The notes under the pieces: generated by a model
What the model was told of the DNA's origin: nothing
Seen by the model: the letters and a program-made list of their open reading frames with translations, nothing else
Databases searched by the model: none
Shown here: positions 1-14,707 of the stretch, one piece after another
How positions within the stretch are numbered: the first letter of the stretch is position 1
How the letters are laid out: each line of letters opens with the position of its first letter
Program-made: the position numbers and the translations under genes
NCBI GenBank assembly: GCA_964019415.1
Contig: OZ025869.1
Span: 12,829,430 to 12,893,429 of the forward strand
DNA length: 64,000 bases
Direction of reading: 5' to 3'
DNA from: Ianthella basta
Lineage: Eukaryota; Porifera; Demospongiae; Verongiida; Ianthellidae

Positions 1-841
1 CTTGCCTCATCTTGCCATATCTTGCCTCATCTTGCTATTTCTTGTTTCATCTTGCAATCTCTTGCCTCATCTTGCAATATCTTGCCTCATCTTGCAATGT
101 CTTGCCTCATCTTGCAATATCTTGCCTCATCTTGCTGTATCTTGCTTCATCTTGCAATATTTTGCTTCATCGTGCTACATCTTGCCTCATCTTACTAAAT
201 CTTGTTTCATCTTGCTACATCTTGCCTCATCTTGCTTCATCTTGCTACATCTTGCCTCATCTTGTAATGTCTTGCCTGATCTTGCCTAATCTTGCAATAT
301 CTTGCTTCATCTTGCAATATCTTGCTTCATCGTGCTACATCTTGCCTCATCTTACTAAATCTTGCCTAATCTTGCAATATCTTGCCTCATCTTGCAATAT
401 CTTGCCTCATCTTTCAATGTCTTACCTCATCTTGCTACATCTTGCCTCATCTTGCAATATCTTGCTTAATCTTGCTATTTCTTGCTTCATCTTGCAATAT
501 CCTGCTTCATCGTGCTACATCTTGCCTCATCTTACTAAATCTTGCTTCATCTTGCTACATCTTGCCTCATCTGACTTCATCTTGCTGCATCTTGCCTCAT
601 CTTGCTATTTCTTGCCTCATCTTGCTATTTCTTGCCTCATCTTGCAGTATCTTGCCTCATCTTGTTATATCTTGTCTCATCTTGATTCATCTTGCTATAT
701 CGTTGCTCATCTTGCTACATCTTGCCTCATCTTACTAAATCTTGCTTCATCTAACTACATCTTGCCTCATCTTGATTCATCTTGCTCCATCTTGCCTTAT
801 CTTGTAACGTCTTGCCTCATCTTGCCTAATCTTGCAATATC

Positions 842-1740
842 TTGCCTCATCTTGAAATATCTTGCCTCATCTTGCAATGTCTTGCCTCATCTTGCCTAAT
901 CTTGCAATATCTTGCCTCATCTTGCACAATCTTGCTTCATCTTGCTATATCTTGCGACATCTTGCACTATCTTGCCTTAATTACTACATCTTGCTTTATT
1001 TTGCTATATCTTGCCTCATCTTGCAATATCTTGCCTCAACTTGCAATATCTCGCTACATCTTACTTCATCTTGTTATATCTTGCCTCATCTTGCTTCATC
1101 TTGCTATATCTTGCCTCATCTTGCTATATCTTGCCTCATCTAGCAATATCTTGCCTCATCTTGCAATATCTTACTTCTTCTTGCTATATCTTGCCTTATC
1201 TTGCTCATCTTGCAATATCTTGCCTCATCTTGCTTCATCTTGCTTCATCTTGCTATATCTTGCCTCATCTTGCAATATCTTGCTTCATCTTGCAATACCT
1301 TGCCTCATCTTGCAACATCTTGCCCCATCTTGCTACATCTTGCCTCATTTTGCAATGTCTTGCCTCATCTTGCTACATTTTGCCTCATTTTGCTATTTCC
1401 TGCCTCATCTTACTATTTCTTGCCTCATCTTGCTACATCTTGCCTCATCTTGCAATATCTTGCCTCATCTTGCTATTTCTTGCCTCATCTTTCTATTTCT
1501 TGCCTCATCTTGCAATATCTTGCCTCATCTTGCTACATCTTGCCTCGTCTTGCAATGTCTTGCCTCATCTTGCTACATCTTGCCTCGTCTTGCTATTTCT
1601 TGCCTCATCTTGCTATTTCTTGCCTCATCTTGCAATATCTTGCCTCATCTGGCTATTTCTTGCCTCATCTTGCTATTTCTTGCCTCATTCTGCAATATCT
1701 TGCCTCATCATGCAATATCTTTTCTAATCTTGCAATATCT
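842..1740 (+). repeat. Long-range duplicated satellite block, copy 1
   Basis: This block shares a distinctive series of variant units with 14708-15607, at an offset of 13866 bp over the first part and within a few bases of that further on. Markers include a cttgaaatat unit (851 and 14717), the irregular run ccttaattactac (about 974 and 14840), a cgacatcttgcactat-like segment, and a series of ctatttcttgcctcat pairs. Related but more diverged copies lie near 5188-5870, 34090-34640, 45000-45500 and 56800-57400. The shared irregularities show copying of a whole block, not independent growth of single units. Confidence 0.75.
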
Positions 1741-2249
1741 TGCCTCGTCTTGATATATCTTGCCTCATCTTGCAATGACTTGCCTCATATTGCCAAATCT
1801 TGCAATATCTTGTCTCATCTTGCATTATCTTGCTTCATCTTGCTGTATCTTGCCTCATCTTGCTACATCTTGCCTCGTCTTGCAATATCTTGCCTAATCT
1901 TGCAATATCTTGCCTCATCTTGCAATATCTTGCTTCATCTTGCTATTTCTTGGTTCATCTTGCAGTATCTTGCCTCATCATACAATATCTTGCCTAATCT
2001 TGCAATCTCTTGCCTCATCTTGCAATATCTTGCCTCATTTTGCAATGTCTTACCTCATCTTGCTACATCTTGCCTCATCTTGCAATATCTTGAATAATCT
2101 TGCTATTTCTTGCTTCATCTTGCAATATCTTGCTTCATCGTGCTACATCTTGCCTCATCTTACTAAATCTTGTTTCATCTTACTACATCTTGCCTCATCT
2201 TGCATCATCTTGCTACATCTTGCCTCATCTTGCAATATCTTGCCTAATC

Positions 2250-3815
2250 TTGCTATTTCTTGCTTCATCTTGCAATATCTTGCTTCATCGTGCTACATCT
2301 TGCCTCATCTTACTAAATCTTGTTTCATCTTGCTACATCTTGCCTCATCTTGCTTCATCTTGCTACATCTTGCCTCATCTTGTAATGTCTTGCCCCATCT
2401 TGCCTAATCTTGCAACATCTTGCCTCGTCTTGCAATATCTTGCCTCATCTTGTAATGTCCTGCCTCATCTTGCCTCATCTTGCAATATCTTGCCTCATCT
2501 TGCTATTTCTTGCCTCATCTTGCTATTTCTTGTCTCATCTTTCAATGTCTTACCTCATCTCGCTACATCTTGCCTCATCTTGCAATATCTTGCCTCATCT
2601 TGCTATTTCTTGCTTCATCTTGCAATACCTTGCAACATCTTGCTACATCTTGCCTCATCTTACTAAATCTGGCTTCATCTTGCTACATCTTGCTTCATCG
2701 TGCCTCATCTTGCTACATCTTGCCTCATCTTGCAATGCCTTATTACCTCATCTCGCTACATCTTGCCTCATCTTGCTACATCTTGCCTCATCTTGCTACA
2801 TCCTGCCTCATCTTGCTATTTCTTGCCTCATCTTGCTATTTCTTGCCTCATCTTGCTATATTTTGCCTCATCTTGCTACATCTTGCCTCGTCCTGCAATA
2901 TGTTGTCTCATCTTCTTACATTTTGCCTCATCTTGCTATTTCTTGCCTCATCTTGCTATTTCTTGCCTCATTTTGCAATGTCTTACCTCATCTTGCTACA
3001 TCTTGCCTCATCTTGCAATATCTTGAATAATCTTGCTATTTCTTGCTTCATCTTGCAATATCTTGCTTCATCGTGCTACATCTTGCCTCATCTTACTAAA
3101 TCTTGTTTCATCTTGCTACATCTTGCCTCATCTTGCTTCATCTTGCTACATCTTGCCTCATCTTGTAATGTCTTGCCCCATCTTGCCTAATCTTGCAACA
3201 TCTTGCCTCGTCTTGCAATATCTTGCCTCATCTTGTAATGTCCTGCCTCATCTTGCCTCATCTTGCAATATCTTGCCTCATCTTGCTATTTCTTGCCTCA
3301 TCTTGCTATTTCTTGTCTCATCTTTCAATGTCTTACCTCATCTCGCTACATCTTGCCTCATCTTGCAATATCTTGCCTCATCTTGCTATTTCTTGCTTCA
3401 TCTTGCAATACCTTGCAACATCTTGCTACATCTTGCCTCATCTTACTAAATCTGGCTTCATCTTGCTACATCTTGCTTCATCTTGCCTCATCTTGCTACA
3501 TCTTGCCTCATCTTGCAATGCCTTATTACCTCATCTCGCTACATCTTGCCTCATCTTGCTACATCTTGCCTCATCTTGCTACATCTTGCCTCATCTTGCT
3601 ATTTCTTGCCTCATCTTGCTATTTCTTGCCTCATCTTGCTATATTTTGCCTCATCTTGCTACATCTTGCCTCGTCCTGCAATATGTTGTCTCATCTTCTT
3701 ACATTTTGCCTCATCTTGCTATTTCTTGCCTCATCTTGCTATTTCTTGCCTCATCTTGCTATTTCTTGCCTCATCTTGCAATATCTTGCCTCATCATGGA
3801 ATATCTTGACTGATC
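2250..3815 (+). repeat. 783-bp higher-order repeat, two tandem copies
   Basis: Positions 2250-3032 and 3033-3815 carry nearly the same order of variant decamers, offset by 783 bp. The 3-nt TTA insertion that turns a cttacctcat unit into a 13-mer sits at 2739 and 3522. Only scattered substitutions were seen in the parts compared (for example near 2700/3483 and 2805/3587), before divergence near the end of the second copy. A 150-bp internal repeat precedes it (2101-2250 resembles 2251-2380). The near identity implies a recent unequal exchange or replication slippage. Confidence 0.85.
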
Positions 3816-4480
3816 TTGCAATATCTTGCCTCATCTTGCAATATCTTGCTTTATCTTTCTACATCTTGCCTCATCTTACTAAATCTTGCTTCATCTTGCT
3901 ACATCTTGCCTCATCTTGCTTCATCTTGCTACATCTTGCCTCATCTTGTAATGTCTTGCCTCATCTTGCCTAATCTTGCAATATCTTGCCTCATCTTGCA
4001 ATATTTTGCCTCATCTTGTAATATCTTGCTTCATCTTGCTACATCTTGCCTCATTTTGCAATATCTTGCCTCATCTTGCCTCATCTTGCTACATCTTGCC
4101 TCATCTTGCAATGTTTTATTACCTCATCTAGCTACATCTTGCCTCATCTCGCTACATCTTACCTCATCTTGCTACATCTTGCCTCATCTTACTACATCTG
4201 GCCTCATCTTGCTATATCTTGCCTCATCTTGCTATATCTTGCCTCATCTTGCTACATCTTGCCTCGTCTTGCTATATCTTGCCTCATCTTCTTACATCTT
4301 GCCTCATCTTGCTATTTCTTGCCTCATCTTCCTATTTCTTGCCTCATCTTGCTATTTCTTGCCTCATTCTGCAATATCTTGCCTCATCATGCAATATCTT
4401 GCCTAATCTTGCAATATTTGCCTCGTCTTGCAATATCTTGCCTCATCTTGCAATGTCTTGCCTCATCTTGCCAAAACTTG

Positions 4481-5258
4481 CAATATCTTGCCTCATCTTG
4501 CATTATCTTGCTTCATCTTCCTATATCTTGCCTCATATTGCCTCATCTTGCGATATTTTGCGACATCTTACACTATCTTGCCTCATCTTACTACATCTTG
4601 CTTCATCTTGCTGTATCTTGCCTCATCTTGCTACATCTTGCCTCGTCTTGCAATATCTTGCCTAATCTTGCTACATCTTGCCTCATCTTGCAATATCTTG
4701 CCTCATCTTGCTATTTCTTGCTTCATCTTGCAATATCTTGCCTCATCATGCAATATCTTGCCTAATCTTGCAATCTCTTGCCTCATCTTGCAATATCGTG
4801 CCTCATCTTACAATGTCTTACCTCATCGTGCTACATCTTGCCTCATCTTGCAATATCTTGCCTAATCTTGCTATTTCTTGCTTCATCTTGCAATATCTTG
4901 CCTCATCTTGCATTATCTTGCTTCATCTTCCTATATCTTGCCTCATATTGCCTCATCTTGCGATATTTTGCGACATCTTACACTATCTTGCCTCATCTTA
5001 CTACATCTTGCTTCATCTTGCTGTATCTTGCCTCATCTTGCTACATCTTGCCTCGTCTTGCAATATCTTGCCTAATCTTGCTACAGCTTGCCTCATCTTG
5101 CAATATCTTGCCTCATCTTGCTATTTCTTGCTTCATCTTGCAATATCTTGCCTCATCATGCAATATCTTGCTTAATCTTGCAATCTCTTGCCTCATCTTG
5201 CAATATCGTGCCTCATCTTACAATGTCTTACCTCATCGTGCTACATCTTGCCTCATCT
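4481..5258 (+). repeat. 410-bp higher-order repeat, about 1.9 copies
   Basis: Copy 1 spans 4481-4890 and copy 2 spans 4891-5258. Both contain the same rare units in the same order: cattatcttg, the cctatatcttgcctcatattg run, and gatattttgcgacatc. A unit differing by one base (ctacatcttg at 4671, ctacagcttg at about 5081) separates the copies. A further copy of the segment, carrying the same ctacag variant, occurs near 7190-7540. Confidence 0.8.
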
Positions 5259-8200
5259 AGCAATATCTTGCCTCATCTTGCAATATCTTACTTCTTCTTG
5301 CTATATCTTGCCTTATCTTGCTCATCTTGCAATATCTTGCCTCATCTTGCTTCATCTTGCTTCATCTTGCTATATCTTGCCTCATCTTGTTATATCTTGC
5401 TTCATCTTGCAATACCTTGCCTCATCTTGCAACATCTTGCCCCATCTTGCTACATCTTGCCTCATTTTGCAATGTCTTGCCTCATCTTGCTACATCTTGC
5501 CTCATTTTGCTATTTCCTGCCTCATCTTACTATTTCTTGCCTCATCTTGCTACATCTTGCCTCATCTTGCAATATCTTGCCTCATCTTGCTATTTCTTGC
5601 TTCATCTTTCTATTTCTTGCCTCATCTTGCAATATCTTGCCTCATCTTGCTACATCTTGCCTCGTCTTGCAATGTCTTGCCTCATCTTGCTACATCTTGC
5701 CTCGTCTTGCTATTTCTTGCCTCATCTTGCTATTTCTTGCCTCATCTTGCAATATCTTGCCTCATCTGGCTATTTCTTGCCTCATCTTGCTATTTCTTGC
5801 CTCATTCTGCAATATCTTGCCTCATCATGCAATATCTTCCCTAATCTTGCAATATCTTGCCTCGTCTTGATATATCTTGCCTCATCTTGCAATGACTTGC
5901 CTCATATTGCTTCATCTTGCTGTATCTTGCTTCATCTTGCTACATCTTGCCTCGTCTTGCAATATCTTGCCTAATGTTGCAATATCTTGCCTCATCTTGC
6001 AATATCTTGCTTCATCTTGCTATTTCTTGGTTCATCTTTCAATATCTTGCCTCATCATGCAATATCTTGCCTAATCTTGCAATCTCTTGCCTCATCTTGC
6101 AATATCTTGCCTCATCTTGCAATGTCTTACCTCATCTTGCTACATCTTGCCTCATCTTGCAATATCTTGCATAATCTTGCTATTTCTTGCTTCATCTTGC
6201 AATATCTTGCTTCATCGTGCTACATCTTGCATCATCTTACTAAATCTTGTTTCATCTTACTACATCTTGCCTCATCTTGCATCATCTTGCTACATCTTGC
6301 CTCATCTTGCAATATCTTGCCTAATCTTGCTATATTTTGCCTCATCTTGCTACATCTTGCCTCGTCCTGCAATATGTTGCCTCATCTTCTTACATTTTGC
6401 CTCATCTTGCTATTTCTTGCCTCATCTTGCTATTTCTTGCCTCATCTTGCAATATCTTGCCTCATCATGCCATATCTTGACTGATCTTGCAATATCTTGC
6501 CTCATCTTGCAATATCTTGCCTCATCTTGCAATATCTTGCTTTATCTTTCTACATCTTGCCTCATCTTACTAAATCTTGCTTCATCTTGCTACATCTTGC
6601 CTCATCTTGCTTCATCTTGCTACATCTTGCCTCATCTTGTAATGTCTTGCCTCATCTTGCCTAATCTTGCAATATCTTGCCTCATCTTGCAATATCTTGC
6701 CTCATCTTGTAATATCTTGCCTCATCTTGCTACATCTTGCCTCATCTTGCAATATCTTGCCTCATCTTGCCTCATCTTGCTACATCTTGCCTCATCTTGC
6801 AATGTTTTATTACCTCATCTAGCTACATCTTGCCTCATCTCGCTACATCTTGCCTCATCTTGCTACATCTTGCCTCATCTTACTACATCTGGCCTCATCT
6901 TGCTATATCTTGCCTCATCTTGCTATATCTTGCCTCATCTTGCTACATCTTGCCTCGTCTTGCTATATCTTGCCTCATCTTCTTACATCTTGCCTCATCT
7001 TGCTATTTCTTGCCTCATCTTCCTATTTCTTGCCTCATCTTGCTATTTCTTGCCTCATTCTGCAATATCTTGCCTCATCATGCAATATCTTGCCTAATCT
7101 TGCAATATCTTGCCTCGTCTTGCAATATCTTGCCTCATCTTGCAATGTCTTGCCTCATCTTGCCAAAACTTGCAATATCTTGCCTCATCTTGCATTATCT
7201 TGCTTCATCTTCCTATATCTTGCCTCATATTGCCTCATCTTGCGATATTTTGCGACATCTTACACTATCTTGCCTCATCCTACTACATCTTGCTTCATCT
7301 TGCTGTATCTTGCTTCATCTTGCTACATCTTGCCTCGTCTTGCAATATCTTGCCTAATCTTGCTACAGCTTGCCTCATCTTGCAATATCTTGCCTCATCT
7401 TGCTATTTCTTGCTTCATCTTGCAATATCTTGCCTCATCATGCAATATCTTGCCTAATCTTGCAATCTCTTGCCTCATCTTGCAATATCGTGCCTCATCT
7501 TACAATGTCTTACCTCATCGTGCTACATCTTGCCTCATCTTGCAATATCTTGACTAATCTTGCTATTTCTTGCTTCATCTTGCAATATCTTGCTTCATCG
7601 TGCTACATCTTGCCTCATCTTACTAAATCTTGTTTCATCTTGCTACATCTTGCCTCATCTTGCTTCATCTTGCTACATCTTGCCTCATCTTGTAATGTCT
7701 TGCCTCATCTTGCCTAATCTTGCAACATCTTGCCTCGTCTTGCAATATCTTGCCTCATCTTGTAATGTCCTGCCTCATCTTGCCTCATCTTGCAGTATCT
7801 TGCCTCATCTTCCTATTTCTTGCCTCATCTTGCTATTTCTTGTCTCATCTTTCAATGTCTTACCTCATCTCGCTACATCTTGCCTCATCTTGCAATATCT
7901 TGCCTCATCTTGCTATTTCTTGCTTCATCTTGCAATACCTTGCAACATCTTGCTACATCTTGCCTCATCTTACTAAATCTGGCTTCATCTTGCTACATCT
8001 TGCTTCATCTTGCCTCATCTTGCTACATCTTGCCTCATCTTGCAATGCCTTATTACCTCAACTCGCTACATCTTGCCTCATCTTGCTACATCTTGCCTCA
8101 TCTTGCTACATCTTGCCTCATCTTGCTATTTCTTGCCTCATCTTGCTATTTCTTGCCTCATCTTGCTATATTTTGCCTCATCTTGCTACATCTTGCCTCG

Positions 8201-11200
8201 TCCTGCAATATTTTGCCTCATCTTCTTACATCTTACCTCATCTTGCTATTTCTTGCCTCATCTTGCAGTATCTTGCCTAAACTTGCTATTTCTTGCTTCA
8301 TCTTGCAATATCTTGCCTCATCATGCAATATCTTGCAATATCTTGCCTCATCTTGCAATATCTTGCCTCATCTTGCAATGTCTTACCTCATCTTGCTACA
8401 TCGTGCCTCATCTTGCAATATCTTGCTTTATCTTTCTACATCTTGCCTCATCTTACTAAATCTTGTTATATCTTGCTACATCTTGCCTCATCTTCCCTCA
8501 TCTTGCTACATCTTACCTCATCTTGTTATGTCTTGCCTCATCTTGCCTAAACTTGCAATATCTTGCCTCGTCTTGTAATATCTTGCCTAATCTTGCTACA
8601 TCTTGCCTCATCTTGCAATATCTTGCCTCATCTTGCTATTTCTTGCCTCATCTTGCAATATCTTGCCTCATCTTGCAATATCTTGCCTCATCTTGCAATG
8701 TCTTACCTCATCTTGCCACATCTTGCTTTATCTTTCTACATCTTGCCTCATCTTACTAAATCTTGTTTCATCTTGCTCCATGTTGCCTTATCTTGCTTCA
8801 TCTTGCTACATCTTGCCTCATCTTGTAATGTCTTGCCTCATCTTGCTACATCTTGCCTCATCTTGCCTCATCTTGCTACATCTTGCCTCATCTTGCAATG
8901 TCTTATTACCTCATCTTGCTGCATCTTGCCTCATCTCGCTACATCTTGCATCATCTCGCTACATCTTGCCTCATCTTGCTACATCTTGCCTCATCTTGCT
9001 ACATCTGGCCTCATCTTGCTATATCTTGCCTCATCTTGCTATATCTTGCCTCATCTTGCTACATTTTACCTCGTCTTGCAAATATCTTGCCTCATCTTCT
9101 TACATCTTGCCTCATCTTGCTATTTCTTACCTCATCTTGCTATTTCTTGCCTCATCTTGTTATTTCTTGCCTCATTCTGCAATATCTTGCCTCATCATGG
9201 GATATCTTGCCTAATCTTGCAATATCTTGCCTCGTCTTGCAATATCTTGCCTCATCTTGCAATGTCTTGCAATATCTTGCCAAATCTTGCAATATCTTGC
9301 CTCATCTTGCGTTATCTTGCTTCATCTTCCTATATCTTGCCTCATCTTGCCTCATCTTGCATTATCTTGCGACATCTTACACTATCTTGCCTAATCTTAC
9401 TACATCTTGCTTCATCTTGCTGTATCTTGCCTCATCTTGCTACATCTTGCCTCGTCTTGCAATATCTTGTCTAATCTTGCAATATCTTGCCTCATCTTGC
9501 AATATCTTGCTTCATCTTGCTATTTCTTGCTTCATCTTGCCCTATCTTGCCTCATCATGCAATATCTTGCCTCATCTTGCAATCTCTTGCCTCATCTTGC
9601 AATATCTTGCCTCATCTTGCAATGTCTTACCTCATCTTGCTACATCTTGCCTCATCTTACAATATCTTGTTTTATCTTGCTACATCTTGCCTCATCTTGC
9701 TTCATCTTACTGCATTTTGCCTCATCTTGTAATGTCTTGCCTCATCTAGCCTAATCTTGCAATAACTTGCCTCGTCTTGCACTATCTGGCCTCATCTTGC
9801 TATATCTTTCCTCATCTTGCTACATCTTGCCTCGTCTTGCAATATCTTGCCTCATCTTCTTACATCTTGCTTCATCTTGCTATTTCTTGCCTCATCTTGC
9901 TATTTCTTTCCTCATCTTGCTATATTTCTCCTCCTCTTGCTACATCTTGCCTCGTCCTGCAATATCTTGCCTCATCTTTTTACATCTTGCCTCATCTTGC
10001 TATTTCTTGCCTCGTCTTGCTATTTCTTGCCTCATCTTGCTATTTCTTGCTTCATCTTGCAATATCTTGCCTCAACATGCAATATCTTGCCTAATCTTGC
10101 AATATCTTGCCTCATCTTGCAATATCTAGCCTCATCTTGCTACATCTTAACTCATCTTGCAATATCTTACCTCATCTTGCTACATCTTGCCTCATCTTGC
10201 AGTATCTTGTTTTATCTTGCTACATCTTGCCTCATCTTGCTTCATCTTGCTACATCTTGCCTAATCTTGCAATGTCTTGCCTCATCTTGCCTAGTCTTGC
10301 AATATCTTGCCTCGTCTTGCAATATCTTGCCTCATCTTGCAATATCTTGCCTCATCTTGCTACATCTTGCCTCGTCTTGCAATATCTTGCCTAATCTTGC
10401 AGTATCTTGCCTCATCTTGCAATATCTTGCCTCATCTTGCTATTTCTGACTTCATCTTGCACTATCTTGCCTCATCATGCAATATCTTGCCTAATCTTGC
10501 ATTATCTTGCCTCATCTTGCAATATCTTGCCTCATCTTGCAATGTCTTACCTCATCTTGCTACATCTTGCCTCATCTTACAATATCTTGTTTCATCTTGC
10601 TACATCTTGCCTCATCTTGCTTCATCTTACTACATCTAGCCTCATCTTGTAATGTCTTGCCACATCTTGCCTAATCTTGCAATAACTTGCCTCGTCTTGC
10701 AATATCTGGCCTCATCTTGCTATATCTTGCCTCATCTTGCTACATCTTGCCTCGTCTTGCAATATCTTGCCTCATCTTCTTACATCTTGCTTCATCTTGC
10801 TATTTCTTGCCTCATCTTACGAAATCTTGTTTCATCTTGCTACATCTTGCCTTATCTTGCTTCTTCTTGCTACATCTTGCCTCATCTTGTAATGTCTTGC
10901 CTCATCTTGCTACATCATGCCTCATTTTGCCTCATCTTCCTACATCTTGCCTCATCTTGCAATGTCTTATTACCTCATCTTGCTGCATCTTGCCTCATCT
11001 CGCTACATCTTGCATCATCTCGCTACATCTTGCCTCATCTTGCTACATCTTGCCTCATCTTGCTACATCTGGCATCGTCTTGCAATATCTTGCCTCATCT
11101 TGCAATGTCTTGCCTCATCTTGCTACATCTTGCCTCGTCTTGCAATATCTTGCCGTATCTTGCAATATCTTGCCTCATCTTGCAATATCTTGCCTCATCT

Positions 11201-14200
11201 TGCTATTTCTTGCTTCATCTTGCACTATCTTGCCTCATCATGCAATATCTTGCCTAATCTTGCATTATCTTGCCTCATCTTGCAATATCTTGCCTCACCT
11301 TGCAATGTCTTACCTCATCTTGCTACATCTTGCCTAATCTTACAATATCTTGTTTCATCTTGCTATATCTTGCCTCATCTTGCTTCATCTTACTACATCT
11401 AGCCTCATCTTGTAATGTCTTGCCACATCTTGCCTAATCTTGCAATAACTTGCCTCATCTTGCTATTTCTTGCCTCATTTTGCTATAATTCGCCTCTTCT
11501 TGCTACATCTTGCCTCGTCCTGCAATATCTTGCCTCATCTTCTTACATCTTGCCTCATCTTGCTATTTCTTGCCTCGTCTTGCTATTACTTGCCTCATCT
11601 TGCTATTTCTTGCTTCATCTTGCAATATCTTGCCTCATCATGAAATATCTTGCCTCATCTTGCAATATCTTGCCTCATCTTGCAATATCTTGCCTCATCT
11701 TGCTACATCTTGACTCATCTTGCAATATCTTACCTCATCTTGCTACATCTTGCCTCATCTTACAATATCTTGTTTTATCTTGCTACATCTTGCCTCATCT
11801 TGCTTCATCTTGCTACATCTTGCCTCATCTTGTAATGTCTTGCCTCATCTTGCTACATCTTGTCCTCATCTTGCAATATCTTGCCTCATCTTGCTATTTC
11901 TTGCTTCATCTTGCAATATCTTGCCTCATCATGCAATATCTTGCCTCATCTTGCAATATCTTGCCTCATCTTGTAATGTCTTACCTCATCTTGCTACATC
12001 TTGCCTCATCTTGCAATATCTTGCTTTATCTTTCTACATCTAGGCTCATCTTACTAAATCTTGTTTCATCTTGCTACATCTAGCCTCATCTTGCTTCATC
12101 TTGCTACATCTTGCCTCATCTTGTAATGTCTTGCCTCATCTTGCCTAATCTTGCAATATCTTGCCTCGTCTTGCAATATCTTACCTCATCTTGTAATGTC
12201 TTGCCTCATCTTGCTACATCTTGCCTCATCTTGCCTCATCTTGCTACATCTTGCCTCATCTTGCAATGTCTTATTACCTCATCTCGCTACATCTTGCCTC
12301 ATCTCGCTACATCTTGCCTCATCTTGCTACATCTTGCCTCATCTTGCTATATCTTGCTACATCTTGCCTCGTCTTGCTATATCTTGCCTCATCTTCGTAC
12401 ACCTTGCCTCATCTTGCTATTTCTTGCTTCATCTGGCTATTTCTTGCCTCATCTTGCTATTTCTTGCCTCATTCTGCAATATCTTGCCTCATCATGCAAA
12501 ATCTTACCTAATCTTGCAATATCTTGCCTCGTCTTGCAATATCTTGCCTCATCTTGCAATGTCTTGCCTCATCTTACCAAATCTTGCAATATCTTGCCTC
12601 ATCTTGCATTATCTTGCTTCATCTTCCTATATCTTGCCTCATCTTGCCTCATCTTGCAAAATCTTGCGACATCTTACACTATCTTGCCTCATCTTACTAC
12701 ATCTTGCTTCATCTTGCTGTATCTTGCCTCATCTTGCTACATCTTGCCTCGTCTTGCAATATCTTGCCTAATCTTGCAATATCTTGCCTCATCTTGCAAT
12801 ATCTTGCCTCATTTTGCTATTCCTTGCCTCGTCTTGCAATGTCTTGCCTCATCTTGTAATATCTTTCCTAATCTTGCTACATCTTGCATCGTCTTGCAAT
12901 ATCCTGCCTCATCTTGCTATCTCTTGCCTCATCTTGCTACATCTTACCTCATCTTACAATATCTTGCATCATCTTCCAATGTCTTACCTCATCTTGCTAC
13001 ATCTTGCCTCATCTTGCAATATCTTGCTATATCTTTCTACTGCAATATGTTGCCTCATCTTCTTACATCTTGCCTCATCTTGCTATTTCTTGCCTCATCT
13101 TGCTATTTCTTGCCTCATCTTGCTATTTCTTGCCTCATCTTGTAATGTCATGCCTCATCTTGCTACATCTTGCCTCATCTTGCCTCATCTTGCTACATCT
13201 TGCTTCATCTTGCAATGTCTTATTACCTCATCTCGCTACATCTTGCCTCATCTCGCTACATCTTGCCTCATCGTGCTACATCTTGCCTCATCATGCTACA
13301 TCTGGCCTCATCTTGCTATATCTTGCCTCATTTTGCTATATCTTGCTACATCTAGCCTCGTCTTGCTATATCTTGCCTCATCTTCTTACACCTTGCCTCA
13401 TCTTTCTATTTCTTGCCTCATCTTCCTATTTCTTACCTCATCTTGCTTACTTACCTCATCTTGCTTACTAAATCTTGTTTTATCTTGCTACAACTTGCCT
13501 CATCTTGTAATGTCTTGCCTCATCTTGCCTCAACATGCAATATCTTGCCTCATCTTGCAATATCTTGCCTCATCTTGCAATATCTTGCCTCATCTTGCTA
13601 TTTCTTGCTTCATCTTGCAATTTCTTGCCTCATCATGCAATATCTTGCCTAATCTCACAATCTCTTGCCTCATCTTGCAATATCGTGCCTCATTTTGCAA
13701 TGTCTTACCTCATCTTGCTACATCTTGCTTCATCTTGCAATATCTTGCTTCATCATGCTACATCTTGCCTCATCTTACTAAATCTTGTTTCATCTTGCTA
13801 CATCTTGCCTCATCTTGCTTCATCTTGCTACATCTTGCCTCATCTTGTAATGTCTTGCCTCATCTTGCCTAATCTTGCAACATCTTGCCTCGTCTTACAA
13901 TATCCTGCCTCATCTTGTAATGTCCTGCCTCATCTTGCCTCATCTTGCTATTTCTTGCCTCATCTTGCTATTTCTTGTCTCATCTTTCAATGTCTTACCT
14001 CATCTCGCTACATCTTGCCTCATCTTGCAATATCTTGCCTCATCTTGCTATTTCTTGCTTCATCTTGCAATACCTTGCAACATCTTGCTACATCTTGCCT
14101 CATCTTACTAAATCTGGCTTCATCTTGCTACATCTTGCTTCATCTTGCCTCATCTTGCTACATCTTGCCTCATCTTGCAATGCCTTATTACCTCATCTCG

Positions 14201-14707
14201 CTACATCTTGCCTCATCTTGCTACACCTTGCCTCATCTTGCTACATCTTGCCTCATCTTGCTATTTCTTGCCTCATCTTGCTATTTCTTGCCTCATCTTG
14301 CTATATTTTGCCTCATCTTGCTACATCTTGCCTCGTCCTGCAATATGTTGCCTCATCTTCTTACATCTTGCCTCATCTTGCTATTTCTTGCCTCATCTTG
14401 CTATTTCTTGCCTCATCTTGCTATTTCTTGCCTCATCTTGCAATATCTTGCCTCATCATGCAATATCTTGCCTCATCTTGCAATATCTTGCCTCATCTTG
14501 CTATTTCTTGCCTCATCTTGCAATGTCTTACCTCATCTTGATACATCGTGCCTCATCTTGCAATATCTTGCTTTATCTTTCTACATCTTGCCTCATCTTA
14601 CTAAATCTTGTTTTATCTTGCTACATCTTGCCTCATCTTGCTTCATCTTGCTACATCTTGCCTCATCTTGTACTGTCTTGCCTCATCTTGCCTAATCTTG
14701 CAATATC